NCBI GenBank assembly: GCA_014208095.1
Contig: JACHMT010000002.1
Location: 930,001 to 994,000 of the forward strand
Source of the DNA: Actinospineispora eucalypti
GTDB taxonomy: Bacteria; Actinomycetota; Actinomycetes; Mycobacteriales; Pseudonocardiaceae
DNA length: 64,000 bases
Reading direction: 5' to 3'
The translations under genes were made by a program, and so were the position numbers. Positions 1 to 8,158 of the stretch are shown here, one piece after another (positions within the stretch are counted from its first letter, which is position 1; every line of letters starts with the position of its first letter). The notes beneath the pieces are model-generated. The model was not told where the DNA came from and did not search any database. It was given only the letters and a program-made list of their open reading frames with translations.

Positions 1-144
1 GAACCGGCCGGGCGGGTGCACTGCCGGAGCTGCGCGGCGGAGTTCGACACCGACCAGGTGCTCGCGCTGTGCGCATGCGGCAGCGCGGACGTCCATCCGC
101 TGCGCGGCACCGAGCTGTGCGTCCGTCAGGTGGAGGTGGTCTGA
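1..144 (+). CDS. hypA: HypA nickel metallochaperone, 3' end (partial)
   Basis: The first 47 codons read as the C-terminal zinc-ribbon part of HypA, which delivers Ni to hydrogenase or urease precursors together with HypB. Visible are the pairs CRSC and CAC about 20 residues apart, the usual CxxC...CxC zinc site, followed by the short conserved tail. The stop at 142-144 lies two bases before the hypB ATG, so the two genes are co-transcribed. The N-terminal Ni-binding Met-His lies upstream of the window. Family assignment rests on the zinc site plus the hypB neighbour. Confidence 0.8.
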   Translation, partial: EPAGRVHCRSCAAEFDTDQVLALCACGSADVHPLRGTELCVRQVEVV

Positions 145-146
145 AC

Positions 147-893
147 ATGTGCGGGACCTGCGGCTGCGGCGACGGCACCGCCGCCCGGATCATCGACTTC
201 GACCACGGGCACGGCCACGAACACACCCATTCGCGAACCGTGTCCCTGGAGGTCGACCTCCTGGCCAAGAACGACGAGCTGGCCGCGGCCAACCGCGCCT
301 GGCTGGCCGACCGGGGGATCTTCGCGGTCAACCTGATGAGCTCCCCCGGCGCCGGCAAGACCACGCTGCTGGAACGGACCGTGCGCGAGCTGGCCGGGCG
401 GGTGCCCGTCGCCGTGCTGGAGGGCGACCAGGAGACCGCGCTGGACGCGGCCCGGATCCGCGCGACCGGCTGCCGGGTGGTGCAGGTGAACACCGGCGCC
501 GGGTGCCACCTGGACGCACAGATGGTGCGCCGGGGCCTGGACACGCTGCGCCCGCCGGACGGGTCGCTGGTGTTCATCGAGAACGTCGGGAACCTGGTCT
601 GCCCCGCGCTGTTCGACCTCGGCGAGTCGGCCCGGGTAGTGATCGCCTCGGTCACCGAGGGCGCGGACAAACCGCTGAAGTACCCGCACATGTTCCGCGC
701 GGCCCAGCTGCTGCTGATCAACAAGGTCGACCTGCTGCCGTACGTGGACTTCGATCCCGAGGAATGCACGGCCGCCGCGCGGCGGGCCAACCCGGCCGTG
801 GAGGTGGTGCGGACGTCCGCCACCACGGGCGACGGGCTGCATTCCTGGCTCGAGTGGCTGGACCGGCGACGATCGCGCTGTGCAACGGGGTAA
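147..893 (+). CDS. hypB: HypB GTPase, hydrogenase nickel incorporation protein
   Basis: This 248-residue protein is a SIMIBI-class GTPase that drives nickel transfer into [NiFe] hydrogenase (or urease) with HypA. The start ATG 147 gives the N-terminal MCGTCGCG, the CxxCGC high-affinity metal site, then a His-rich stretch (residues 20-28). The P-loop SSPGAGKTT is at 65-73, the switch/metal-site cysteines are near residues 118 and 150, and NKVD base recognition is near 189. An in-frame ATG at 69 lies inside hypA and would remove the CxxCGC N terminus, so it is rejected. No hydrogenase structural genes are in the window; they may lie upstream. Confidence 0.95.
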   Translation: MCGTCGCGDGTAARIIDFDHGHGHEHTHSRTVSLEVDLLAKNDELAAANRAWLADRGIFAVNLMSSPGAGKTTLLERTVRELAGRVPVAVLEGDQETALDAARIRATGCRVVQVNTGAGCHLDAQMVRRGLDTLRPPDGSLVFIENVGNLVCPALFDLGESARVVIASVTEGADKPLKYPHMFRAAQLLLINKVDLLPYVDFDPEECTAAARRANPAVEVVRTSATTGDGLHSWLEWLDRRRSRCATG

Positions 894-904
894 CAATCTC
901 TCAG

Positions 905-2209
905 GTGCGCACACGTATCGTCGGGTTGTCCACCCTGGCCGCGGTCTTGGCGATCGCGTTGTTCGGCGTGCCCCTGGCGGCGATCGTGGTGAAGTACTCG
1001 ATCGACGACGAGCACGGCGAGCTGGAGCGGGTGGCCGAGATCGCGGCGGTCGCCGCCGCTGTCCGGCTGGACCACGGCCTGCCACCCCACCTGATCACCG
1101 GCGAGGAGTCGGGGACCAGGTTGGCGGTCTACGACGCCGCCGGGCGGCGCCTGGTCGGCGACGGCCCGCCGGAAGGCGACCCATCGGTCGCCGGCGCGGC
1201 CCTGGGTGGCCGGATCCGGTCCTTCGACGCGGGCGGTGAGCTGGTCGTGGCGGTGCCGATCCGCACCGAGTCCGCGACGCTCGGCGTGGTGCGCGCCAGC
1301 ACGCCCAGCCGCGAGGTGTACGGGCGGATCGCCGTGGCTTGGATGGTGATGCTGGGTCTCGCCGTGGTGGACGTGCTCGCCGTGTGGCTGATCGCCCGCC
1401 GGCTGGCCGCCCGGCTGAACCGGCCCCTGGAGGACCTGGCGGTGACCGCGCACGAACTGGGCGCCGGGGACTTCAACGTGCGGTTCCGGGACACCGGCAT
1501 CGGCGAGATCGACTCGGTGGCCACCGCGCTGAACGGGACCGCCGCCCAGCTCAGCGACCTGGTCGCCCGGGAGCGGGCGTTCTCCGCCGACGCCTCGCAC
1601 CAGCTGCGCACCCCGCTGACCGTGCTCCAGCTGGGCCTCGAGGTCGCGCTGGAGGACCCCGAGCAGGACCCGAAGGAGGCGATCGGCGCCGCGATCGCCA
1701 GCGCCGAGCGGCTGCGCAAGACGGTGGAGGACCTGCTGTCCCTGGCCCGCGACTCCACCCAGCCCAGGCAGCCGCTCGCCATCAAGGACCTGCTCGAGGA
1801 GATTTCCGGCACCTGGCGTCCCCAGCTCAACACCCAGGGCCGCGAGCTGGACATCCGGCACGCCGCCGGGCTGCCGGGTTCCGGCGCCTCAGAGGCGGCC
1901 GTGCGGCAGATCCTGGCCGTGCTGGTGGACAACGCGGTGACCCACGGCGCGGGCCGCGTCACCGTCACGCTGCGCAACGTGGCCGGGGTTCTGGGCATCG
2001 ACGTCGCCGACCAGGGACCCGGCATCACCCAGCCCTCCGAGCGGCTCTTCACCCGCCGTCAGCCGGACGCCGCCGGCAACGGCATCGGCCTAGCCCTGGC
2101 CCGCAGACTCGCCGAGGCGGAAGGCGGCCGCCTACGCCTGGCCAAACCCGCCCCACCCACCTTCACCGTCCTCCTCCCCCCACTCCGCCGCGGCCCCGGC
2201 ACCCCCTAA
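905..2209 (+). CDS. Sensor histidine kinase, orphan, in the hyp operon
   Basis: A 434-residue membrane kinase. TM1 spans about residues 7-28, a roughly 110-residue extracytoplasmic sensor follows, TM2 is about 143-165, then HAMP. The DHp domain carries the phospho-acceptor motif SHQLRTP (His near 231), the catalytic domain has the N box LVDNAVTHG near 339 and DQGPG and GNGIGLAL G boxes. The start is taken as GTG 905, 11 nt after the hypB stop, the first plausible start in the frame. No response regulator is adjacent on either side in the window. Being in the hypAB transcription unit suggests a signal linked to hydrogen or metal, which is inference. Confidence 0.85.
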   Translation: MRTRIVGLSTLAAVLAIALFGVPLAAIVVKYSIDDEHGELERVAEIAAVAAAVRLDHGLPPHLITGEESGTRLAVYDAAGRRLVGDGPPEGDPSVAGAALGGRIRSFDAGGELVVAVPIRTESATLGVVRASTPSREVYGRIAVAWMVMLGLAVVDVLAVWLIARRLAARLNRPLEDLAVTAHELGAGDFNVRFRDTGIGEIDSVATALNGTAAQLSDLVARERAFSADASHQLRTPLTVLQLGLEVALEDPEQDPKEAIGAAIASAERLRKTVEDLLSLARDSTQPRQPLAIKDLLEEISGTWRPQLNTQGRELDIRHAAGLPGSGASEAAVRQILAVLVDNAVTHGAGRVTVTLRNVAGVLGIDVADQGPGITQPSERLFTRRQPDAAGNGIGLALARRLAEAEGGRLRLAKPAPPTFTVLLPPLRRGPGTP

Positions 2210-2215
2210 ACCCGC

Positions 2216-2281
2216 GAGTCGGGGATTCGTGCCCGGTGAGTCGGGGATCCGGGTACGGTGAGTCGCGGATTCAGGCACGCT
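2216..2281. repeat. Three tandem copies of a 22-bp repeat
   Basis: Units start at 2216, 2238 and 2260, each beginning GAGTCGGGGAT or GAGTCGCGGAT and ending in a variable C/G-rich half (roughly GAGTCGGGGATTCGTGCCCGGT). They begin just after the kinase stop and immediately precede the truncated TetR gene, so they may mark a rearrangement point. There are no spacers, so this is not a CRISPR array. Confidence 0.8.
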
Positions 2282-2394
2282 CGCTCTATCCGACGGACTC
2301 CTACCAGCGTGGCGCCGGCGGGTCAGGCGGAGATCAACTCGGCGAGGTTGTCCGCGACGCCCGAGTCGTGCGGGAACGTCCCCAGCGGTGGTCG

Positions 2395-2769
2395 CCGCTA
2401 GCCGCGCTGCGCGCACATTTCCTGGCGGGACTGGACCGGCGAGATCCGGTGACCGGTCTCTGCGACGATCGGAGGGTGCTCGGCCTCTACCGGCTGATCA
2501 ATGACAATCCAGTGCTGGTCAACGGATTGCTGGCACTGCGCGGGCGCGATACCGCCCTGTTGGCCGACGCACTACGGAACACGACGGACGCCGGTGCTCT
2601 CCACTCACGCCTGGCCGCGGCACAGCTCGCGGCCACCCAGCACCTGTTGGCCGACGACAACGCGAACCACCTCGGTCAGGGCCGGTCCGCCGACCAACAC
2701 CACCCCAACGCCGTCGCCGATGCGGAGGCGGCCTTCACGTTGCTGCGCAACGGTTTACGCAAGCTCTGA
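2395..2769 (+). pseudogene. C-terminal remnant of a TetR-family regulator
   Basis: The frame-1 reading from about 2395 to the TGA at 2767-2769 matches the ligand-binding half of TetR regulators: ALRAHFLAGLDRRDPVTGL, then DDRRVLGLYRLI, then ADAEAAFTLLRNGLRKL at the end. The N-terminal helix-turn-helix (about 60-80 residues) is absent: the upstream sequence is the 22-bp repeat and non-homologous DNA. An internal start near 2476 (GTG) could only make a fragment without DNA binding. I read this as a gene decapitated by deletion or recombination. The frame is otherwise open, so decay is recent or the fragment is short enough to have escaped stops. Confidence 0.65.
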
Positions 2770-2860
2770 CCCCGGCCGGCCGCGGGGAGCGTGTTCCGCG
2801 GAGCGCGAAGCGACACACCGGGCGCCAACGCCGGACGTGGCGTGTCGCTAGGCTCCGCGG

Positions 2861-3880
2861 GTGGCTCCCAGTCCACCGAGCATGAAGGACGTGGCCGCCC
2901 GCGCGGGCGTCTCGCTCGGCACCGTGTCCAACGTGATCAACCGGCCGGAGCGGGTGAGCGAGCAGACCCGCACGCGGGTGCTCGCGGCCATCGCCGCGCT
3001 CGGGTTCGTGCGCAACGAGTCGGCCCGGCAGCTGCGCGGCGGCGGCAGCCGCACGCTGGCCTACGTGGTGCTGGACGCGTCCAACCCGTTCTTCACCGAT
3101 GTGGCGCGCGGGGTGCAGGAGGCGGCCGACGCGGCCGGCCTGGCGGTGTACCTGTGCGACAGCCGGCAGGACACGGCCCGCCAGGATGCCTACCTGGACC
3201 TGCTGGAGCAGCAGCGGGTGGAAGGCGTGCTGGTCACCCCGGTGGGCACCGACGAGGAGCGCATCCGGCAGCTGGCCGGCCGCGGCACCCCGGTGGTCCT
3301 GGTGGACCGCAGCTCGGGGCCCGGCGCCTGCTCGGTCGCGGTGGACGACGTGCTCGGCGGCGACCTGGCGGTGACCCACCTGCTGGAGCTCGGCCACCGG
3401 AGGATCATCTTCGTCGGCGGCCCCGACACGCTGAGCCAGGTACGGGACCGGGTGACCGGCGCCCGCCGGGCGCTGGGCCGGGCCGGCCGGGACCCCGGCG
3501 ACCTGGTCGTACTGCACACCCAGGCGCTGGACTTCGCGGCCGGCCGCGAAGCCGCCGAACGGCTGGCCGCGATACCCGCCCGCGACCGCCCCACCGCGGC
3601 GTTCTGCGTCAACGACCTGGTGGCGCTCGGCCTGCTGCAGCAGACCGTGCGGATGGGTTACCGCGTGCCGGAGGACCTGGCCATCGTCGGCTACGACGAC
3701 ATCGAGTTCGCCGAGGCCGCCTCGGTGCCGCTGACCTCGGTCAGCCAGCCCCGGCACCTGCTCGGCCGGACCGCCGCCGAGCTGTTGCTGGACGAGGCCG
3801 GCGGGCTCTCCCACGAGCACCGGCAGGTGGTCTTCGAGCCCGAGCTGGTGGTGCGCGCCTCCACCCAGCGCGGGCGCTGA
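2861..3880 (+). CDS. LacI-family transcriptional regulator
   Basis: A 339-residue regulator of usual LacI length. The helix-turn-helix is MKDVAARAGVSLGTVSNVIN (residues 8-27), with the hinge following, then a periplasmic-binding-protein-like effector domain (DVARGVQEAADAAGL, GYRVPEDLAIVGYDD, PLTSVSQPRHLLG). A TAGGCT -10 box ends about 8 nt before GTG 2861, which fits a leaderless transcript; ATG 2882 is the alternative start. The gene stands alone between the TetR remnant and the FKBP gene, so its target operon and sugar-like effector cannot be named. Confidence 0.93.
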   Translation: MAPSPPSMKDVAARAGVSLGTVSNVINRPERVSEQTRTRVLAAIAALGFVRNESARQLRGGGSRTLAYVVLDASNPFFTDVARGVQEAADAAGLAVYLCDSRQDTARQDAYLDLLEQQRVEGVLVTPVGTDEERIRQLAGRGTPVVLVDRSSGPGACSVAVDDVLGGDLAVTHLLELGHRRIIFVGGPDTLSQVRDRVTGARRALGRAGRDPGDLVVLHTQALDFAAGREAAERLAAIPARDRPTAAFCVNDLVALGLLQQTVRMGYRVPEDLAIVGYDDIEFAEAASVPLTSVSQPRHLLGRTAAELLLDEAGGLSHEHRQVVFEPELVVRASTQRGR

Positions 3881-3907
3881 TCCCGGGCGCCGGTAGCGTG
3901 GCCCGGC

Positions 3908-4279
3908 ATGAGCAGTGAGAAGCCCGAGGTCGACTTCCCCGGCGGCCAGCCGCCCGCCGACCTGCAGATCACCGACATCCGCGAGGGCGACGGCGCGGAG
4001 GCCAAGGCCGGCGACACCGTCTCGGTGCACTACGTCGGCGTCGCCTGGTCCAACGGCGAGGAGTTCGACTCCAGCTGGAACCGGGGCACCCCGCTGAGCT
4101 TCCAGCTCGGCATCGGCCAGGTCATCCCCGGCTGGGACAAGGGCGTCCAGGGCATGAAGGTCGGCGGCCGCCGGCAACTGGTCATCCCCGCCCACCTGGC
4201 CTACGGAGACCAGGGCGCCGGCGGTGTGATCGCTCCCGGCGAGACGCTGGTCTTCGTCTGCGACCTGGTCGACGTCTAG
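3908..4279 (+). CDS. FKBP-type peptidyl-prolyl cis-trans isomerase
   Basis: A 123-residue single-domain FKBP with no signal peptide, so cytoplasmic. It has the core VSVHYVGVAWSNGEEFDSSW, the FQLGIGQVIPGWDKGVQGM segment with the active-site Trp, and the C-terminal PGETLVFVCDLVDV strand. It catalyses Xaa-Pro isomerisation during folding. TAGCGT about 9 nt upstream of ATG 3908 suggests a leaderless transcript. It is monocistronic, 27 nt after lacI. Confidence 0.95.
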   Translation: MSSEKPEVDFPGGQPPADLQITDIREGDGAEAKAGDTVSVHYVGVAWSNGEEFDSSWNRGTPLSFQLGIGQVIPGWDKGVQGMKVGGRRQLVIPAHLAYGDQGAGGVIAPGETLVFVCDLVDV

Positions 4280-4323
4280 CGCCCGAGAACTCGCGCGTTC
4301 CCGCCGCCGGGCAGCGGCTCGGG

Positions 4324-5337
4324 TCATTCCCCGCCGAACAGCGAGTGGTAGGCGTTCAGCGCCGGCTGGCCGCCGAGATGGGCGTAGAGCACCGTGCTGC
4401 CCTTGCCGATCTCCCCACCGCGCACCAGGTCGACCAGGCCAGCCATCGACTTGCCCTCGTACACCGGGTCCAGGATGACCCCCTCGAGCGAGCCGCACAG
4501 CCGGATGGCGTCCAGCGTGGACTCGACCGGGATGCCGTACCGGTCGCCGGCCCAGCCGGGCAGCACGACGATCTCCTCGTCGCGCAGCTCGCGGCCCAGC
4601 CCGATCAGCTCGGCGGTGTTCTGGGCGATCTTCGCCACCTGCGCGGTGGTCTCCTCGAGCTTCGCCGAGCCGTCGATGCCGATCACCCGGCGCGGCCGGT
4701 CCTGCCCGGCGAACCCGGCGATCATGCCGGCCTGCGTCGAACCGGTCACGCTGCACACCACCACGGTGTCGAAAAAGACGCCCAGCCGTTCCTCCTGCTC
4801 CGCCACCTCGCGCGCCCAGTTGGCGAAGCCCAGGCCGCCCAGCCGGTGGTCGGAGGCACCGGCCGGGATCGGGTAGGGCTTGCCGCCGCCAGCCCGCACC
4901 TCGTCCAGCGCCCGCTGCCAACTGTCCTTCACCCCGATGCCGAAACCGGCGTCCACCAGGCGCACGTCGGCGCCCATGACCCGGGACAGCAGGATGTTGC
5001 CCACCTTGTCGTTCACCGGGTCCGGCCAGTCCACCCAGCTTTCCTGGACCAGCACCGCGCGCAGCCCGAGCCGGGCCGCGACGGCCGCGACCTGCCGGGT
5101 GTGGTTGGACTGCACACCGCCGATGGAGACCAGCGTGTCCGCGCCCTGGGCCAACGCGTCCGGCACCAGGTACTCGAGCTTGCGGGTCTTGTTGCCGCCA
5201 TAGGCCAGGCCGCTGTTGCAGTCCTCCCGCTTGGCCCAGATCCTCGGCCCGCCCAGGTGCGCGGTCAGCCGCTCCAGCGGGTGCACCGGGCTGGGGCCGA
5301 AGAGCAGCGGGTGGCGGGGAAAGTCGTCGAGGGTCAC
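4324..5337 (-). CDS. acdS: 1-aminocyclopropane-1-carboxylate (ACC) deaminase
   Basis: A PLP enzyme that opens ACC, the plant ethylene precursor, to 2-oxobutyrate and ammonia. It is 337 residues from GTG 5337, matching the roughly 338-residue Pseudomonas enzymes and aligning along its whole length: FGPSPVHPLERL, KREDCNSGLAYGGNKTRKLEY (PLP Lys at 50), SIGGVQSNHTRQVAAVAA (Ser near 77), CSVTGSTQAGM, VYEGKSM (Tyr-Glu near 293) and LYAHLGGQPALNAY. The Tyr-Glu pair and the Leu of HLGG are the residues that separate ACC deaminase from D-cysteine desulfhydrase. TTG 5349 is an alternative start. It is divergent from the XRE-cupin gene, a likely regulator. Confidence 0.92.
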   Translation of the reverse strand: MTLDDFPRHPLLFGPSPVHPLERLTAHLGGPRIWAKREDCNSGLAYGGNKTRKLEYLVPDALAQGADTLVSIGGVQSNHTRQVAAVAARLGLRAVLVQESWVDWPDPVNDKVGNILLSRVMGADVRLVDAGFGIGVKDSWQRALDEVRAGGGKPYPIPAGASDHRLGGLGFANWAREVAEQEERLGVFFDTVVVCSVTGSTQAGMIAGFAGQDRPRRVIGIDGSAKLEETTAQVAKIAQNTAELIGLGRELRDEEIVVLPGWAGDRYGIPVESTLDAIRLCGSLEGVILDPVYEGKSMAGLVDLVRGGEIGKGSTVLYAHLGGQPALNAYHSLFGGE

Positions 5338-5438
5338 ACGGCGATCCAACCAGCGCGTGCACCGTTTATGATGGGTGACGACGTCTATGATCCGACACGT
5401 CTACGGACCGACCTGGATGCCGACCGGAGGAGTCACCG

Positions 5439-6059
5439 ATGAGCCTGCCGGGGACGCACGCCGAGCAGCCCACACCGACCCAGTCATGGGAACCCATCGT
5501 CGGGGCGATCGGCCCCAAGGTGCGGGACCTGCGGCAGCGGCTCGGCCTCTCCCTGCAGCAGCTGTCGGCGCGCGCCGATGTCTCGGCGGCGGCGATCCAC
5601 AAGGTGGAACGCGGCGACATGGTTCCCACCATCACCACTCTGCTCAAGCTGGCCGCCGCGCTCGGCCAGCCGATCAGCCACTTCGTCGCCGACTCCACCC
5701 CGGCCATCCCGGTGGCCGTGCACGTGCGCGCCGGCGAACGACCGCCGGCCCCGGCCAGCTGGGCGACCGGCGCCGAGGGGGTGGCCGCCACCGGGCTGGC
5801 GGTGCCCAACGACCGGCTGCACGGCGACGCGGTGCACGCGGTGATCGAGCCCGGCGGGTCCAGCGGGCCGGCCCGGTCGCTCGGCCGGGGCGAGGCCATG
5901 CTGCTCCTGTTGGACGGCACGCTGGCCGTCGACGTGGCCGGCGAACACTACGAGCTGGCCGCCGGCGACACCCTGCACTACCCCACCGATCGGACGCACA
6001 GCTGGCACAACCCCGGTCGGCAGCCCGCCCGCGCGGTGTGGTGGCTGCTCCGTGGCTGA
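5439..6059 (+). CDS. XRE-family regulator with C-terminal cupin domain
   Basis: A 206-residue two-domain regulator. The HTH is at residues 27-80 (VRDLRQRLGLSLQQLSARADVS, KVERGDMVPTITTLLKLAAAL). The cupin domain is about 125-205 (GRGEAMLLLLDGTLAVDV, AGDTLHYPTDRTHSWHNPG). Cupins of this class sense small metabolites. The start ATG 5439 has GGAGG 9 nt upstream. It is divergent from acdS and overlaps the AIR-synthase-like gene by 8 nt, so it probably controls acdS, the downstream nitrogen cluster, or both. Confidence 0.9.
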   Translation: MSLPGTHAEQPTPTQSWEPIVGAIGPKVRDLRQRLGLSLQQLSARADVSAAAIHKVERGDMVPTITTLLKLAAALGQPISHFVADSTPAIPVAVHVRAGERPPAPASWATGAEGVAATGLAVPNDRLHGDAVHAVIEPGGSSGPARSLGRGEAMLLLLDGTLAVDVAGEHYELAAGDTLHYPTDRTHSWHNPGRQPARAVWWLLRG

Positions 6060-7029
6060 GCTGGTCACCGACGCGCTGGCCGACCTGGTTGACTCCGCGC
6101 TGGCCAATCCCGGGCTGCACGCCAAGGCGGAGATCGCGCTGGTCGGCGAGGTGCTCGGCGGTACCGACTGGGTGGGCGGCCCGGGCGACGACGGCGCGGT
6201 GCTCGACCAGGGGGTCGTGGCCTGTGGAGAGGCGCTGTTCCCGCCGTTCGTACGCGCCGACCCGCACGGCGCGGGCTTCGCGGCGGTGCTCACCAACGTG
6301 AACGACCTGGCCGCGATGGGCGCCGAGCCGCTCGGCATCGTGGACACCGTGGTCGGCACCGAGGCGCTGGCCCGGGAGGCGCTGGCCGGCATGCGGGAAG
6401 CCGCCGAGCTGTACGACGTGCCGATCATCGGCGGCCACCTGACCATCCACGACGGCGAGCCCGCGATCTCCGCGTTCGGCGTCGGCCGCACCCCGGCCGC
6501 GCTGTCGGTGACCAACGCCCGCGCCGGGCAGTCCCTGGTGGTGGCGGCCGCACTGGACGGCGAGATGCGGCCCGACTTCCCGTTCTTCCCGGCGTTCCGG
6601 GAGCGGGGCAGCCGGTGCGCGGGGGACGTGCGACTGCTCCCGGCGCTGGCCCGGGACGGCATCGTGGTGGCGGCCAAGGACATCAGCATGGCCGGCCTGG
6701 TCGGCTCGCTGGCCATGTTGCTCGAACCGGGCAGGTTGGGCGTCACCGTCGACGTGGCGCGGGTGCCCGCGCCCGATGGCGTCCCGCTGACCCGCTGGTT
6801 CAACTGCTTCCCCAGCTACGGCTTCCTGCTCTGCGTGCCGCCCGGCCGGGAGGCGGACTGCCGGGCCGCGTTCGCCGGGCGCGGGCTGGCCGCCGAGGTG
6901 GTCGGCACCCTGGACGCCTCCGGCGAGCTGGCCCTGGAGCTGACGGGCGAACGAGCGGTGGCACTGCGACTGGACGAGTACCGCGTCACCGGCCTTGGCC
7001 AACCAACCGTATCGGATAGTGACTTTTAA
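6052..7029 (+). CDS. AIR-synthase-related protein of the nitrilase (Nit1C) cluster, Sll0787-type
   Basis: A 325-residue protein of the PurM/SelD/ThiL ATP-binding fold, without the full motifs of any characterised member. It has GPGDDGAVLDQG near residue 42, VLTNVNDLAAMGAEPLGIVDT, PIIGGHLTIHDG and a C-terminal SYGFLLCVPPG. Relatives sit in the conserved nitrilase/nitrogen-starvation cluster of cyanobacteria and mycobacteria. GTG 6052 overlaps the regulator stop, so the two are translationally coupled. It probably phosphorylates or activates a small substrate, which is unknown. Confidence 0.82.
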   Translation: MAELVTDALADLVDSALANPGLHAKAEIALVGEVLGGTDWVGGPGDDGAVLDQGVVACGEALFPPFVRADPHGAGFAAVLTNVNDLAAMGAEPLGIVDTVVGTEALAREALAGMREAAELYDVPIIGGHLTIHDGEPAISAFGVGRTPAALSVTNARAGQSLVVAAALDGEMRPDFPFFPAFRERGSRCAGDVRLLPALARDGIVVAAKDISMAGLVGSLAMLLEPGRLGVTVDVARVPAPDGVPLTRWFNCFPSYGFLLCVPPGREADCRAAFAGRGLAAEVVGTLDASGELALELTGERAVALRLDEYRVTGLGQPTVSDSDF

Positions 7030-7045
7030 CTACTATAATGAATGA
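7022..7045 (+). promoter_or_regulatory. Promoter of the radical SAM gene, consensus -10, leaderless
   Basis: TATAAT at 7034-7039 sits six bases before the ATG at 7046, so transcription should start at the start codon. The surrounding ACTACTATAATGAATGA resembles the elements at 9573, 15774, 22637 and 31774. No good -35 is seen, suggesting activator dependence. Confidence 0.7.
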
Positions 7046-8158
7046 ATGACTGATGTCCTGGCCCCGTCCCGGGTGGCTTCGCTGATCATGGACCTGCAGG
7101 CCGTCGGGCTGAGGCTGGAGACCTCGCTGGCGAACTCCCGCAAGGGCGGGGCCGGACCCTCCGACTCCGGCATGCTGTGGATCGAGGGCGTGCCGGTCAC
7201 CGTGCCGCCGAGCAGCGACTCCCCCTACTCGCTGCGCGCCGAGGACGACGGCCAGGGCATCTACCGGGATGACGAGAAGGTCGCCTCGGTGACCCGCACC
7301 GCCCGCCCCCGGTTCTACGACCTGGAGACCGCCGAGGGCATCCCCTACCACCAGATCGCCCTGCTGCACCTGGACTCGCTGGCCTCCACGGTCGTGCAGA
7401 CCTGCAACTACTGGGGCACCTCGGACCAGTGCGGGTTCTGCGGCATCGGCCTGTCGCTGTCCGCCGGCCGGACCATCGCCAAGAAGACCCCGGAGATGCT
7501 GGCCGAGGTGGCCGTGGCGGCGCGCGACCTGGACGGAGCGGTGGACGCCACCCTCACCACCGGTTCCTCGGTGGCGCCGGACCGCGGCGCGCTGTACGTG
7601 TCCCGGTGCGCGCGGGCGGTGAAGGAGGCGGCCGGGCTGCCGGTGGAGGTGCAGTTCGAACCGCCCCGCGACCTGGCCGTGCTGGACCAGGTGCACGACA
7701 TGGGCGTGGACGCGGTGGGCGTCCACGTCGAGTCCTTCGACCCCCAGGTGCTGGCCCGGGTCGCCCCCGGCAAGGCGCGCACCGGTATCGAGCGGTACTT
7801 CCAGACCTGGGAACGGGCGGTCCGGCTGTTCGGCGAGGGCCGGGTGTCCACGTACGTCATCCTGGGCATGGGCGAGGACCCGGATCTCACGGTGGAGATG
7901 TGCAAACGCGCGGTGGACATCGGCGTGTACCCGTTCGTGGTGCCGCTGCGCCCGGTCGCCGGCTCGCTGATGGAGCGGGTGCCCGCGCCGGCCCGGGAGT
8001 ACACCGAACCGATCTACCGCAAGGTCGCCGGCTTCCTCGCGGAACGCGGGCTGTCCGCCGAGACCGCCGTCGCCGGGTGCGCCCGCTGCCAGGCCTGCTC
8101 GTCGCTGAACCTGGTGCAACGCGCCCAGCCGCTGTTGCAGATCGGTCGCCGGCCGTGA
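7046..8158 (+). CDS. Radical SAM protein, MSMEG_0568 family
   Basis: A 370-residue radical SAM enzyme of the nitrogen-starvation cluster. The iron-sulfur cysteines are C120, C129 and C132 (TCNYWGTSDQCGFC), a CX8CX2C spacing rather than the canonical CX3CX2C. Also seen are RPRFYDLETAEGIPY, TTGSSVAPDRGA, VSTYVILGMGEDP, YPFVVPLRPVAGS and a C-terminal GCARCQACSSLN, probably a second cluster site. The reaction of this family is unknown. ATG 7046 is fixed by the promoter at 7034. The stop overlaps the next start by GTGA, so the DUF1116 gene is coupled to it. Confidence 0.88.
   Translation: MTDVLAPSRVASLIMDLQAVGLRLETSLANSRKGGAGPSDSGMLWIEGVPVTVPPSSDSPYSLRAEDDGQGIYRDDEKVASVTRTARPRFYDLETAEGIPYHQIALLHLDSLASTVVQTCNYWGTSDQCGFCGIGLSLSAGRTIAKKTPEMLAEVAVAARDLDGAVDATLTTGSSVAPDRGALYVSRCARAVKEAAGLPVEVQFEPPRDLAVLDQVHDMGVDAVGVHVESFDPQVLARVAPGKARTGIERYFQTWERAVRLFGEGRVSTYVILGMGEDPDLTVEMCKRAVDIGVYPFVVPLRPVAGSLMERVPAPAREYTEPIYRKVAGFLAERGLSAETAVAGCARCQACSSLNLVQRAQPLLQIGRRP

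Noticed and set aside
2216..2281. Possible CRISPR array.
   Set aside because: Repeats are directly adjacent without unique spacers and no cas genes are present.
5338..5349. TTG 5349 as the ACC deaminase start.
   Set aside because: GTG 5337 gives 337 residues beginning MTLDDF, matching the family N terminus; TTG adds residues with no counterpart.
2735..5362. A reverse frame of 875 codons.
   Set aside because: It covers the LacI and FKBP genes in antisense and the ACC deaminase in another frame; no domain is found in it.
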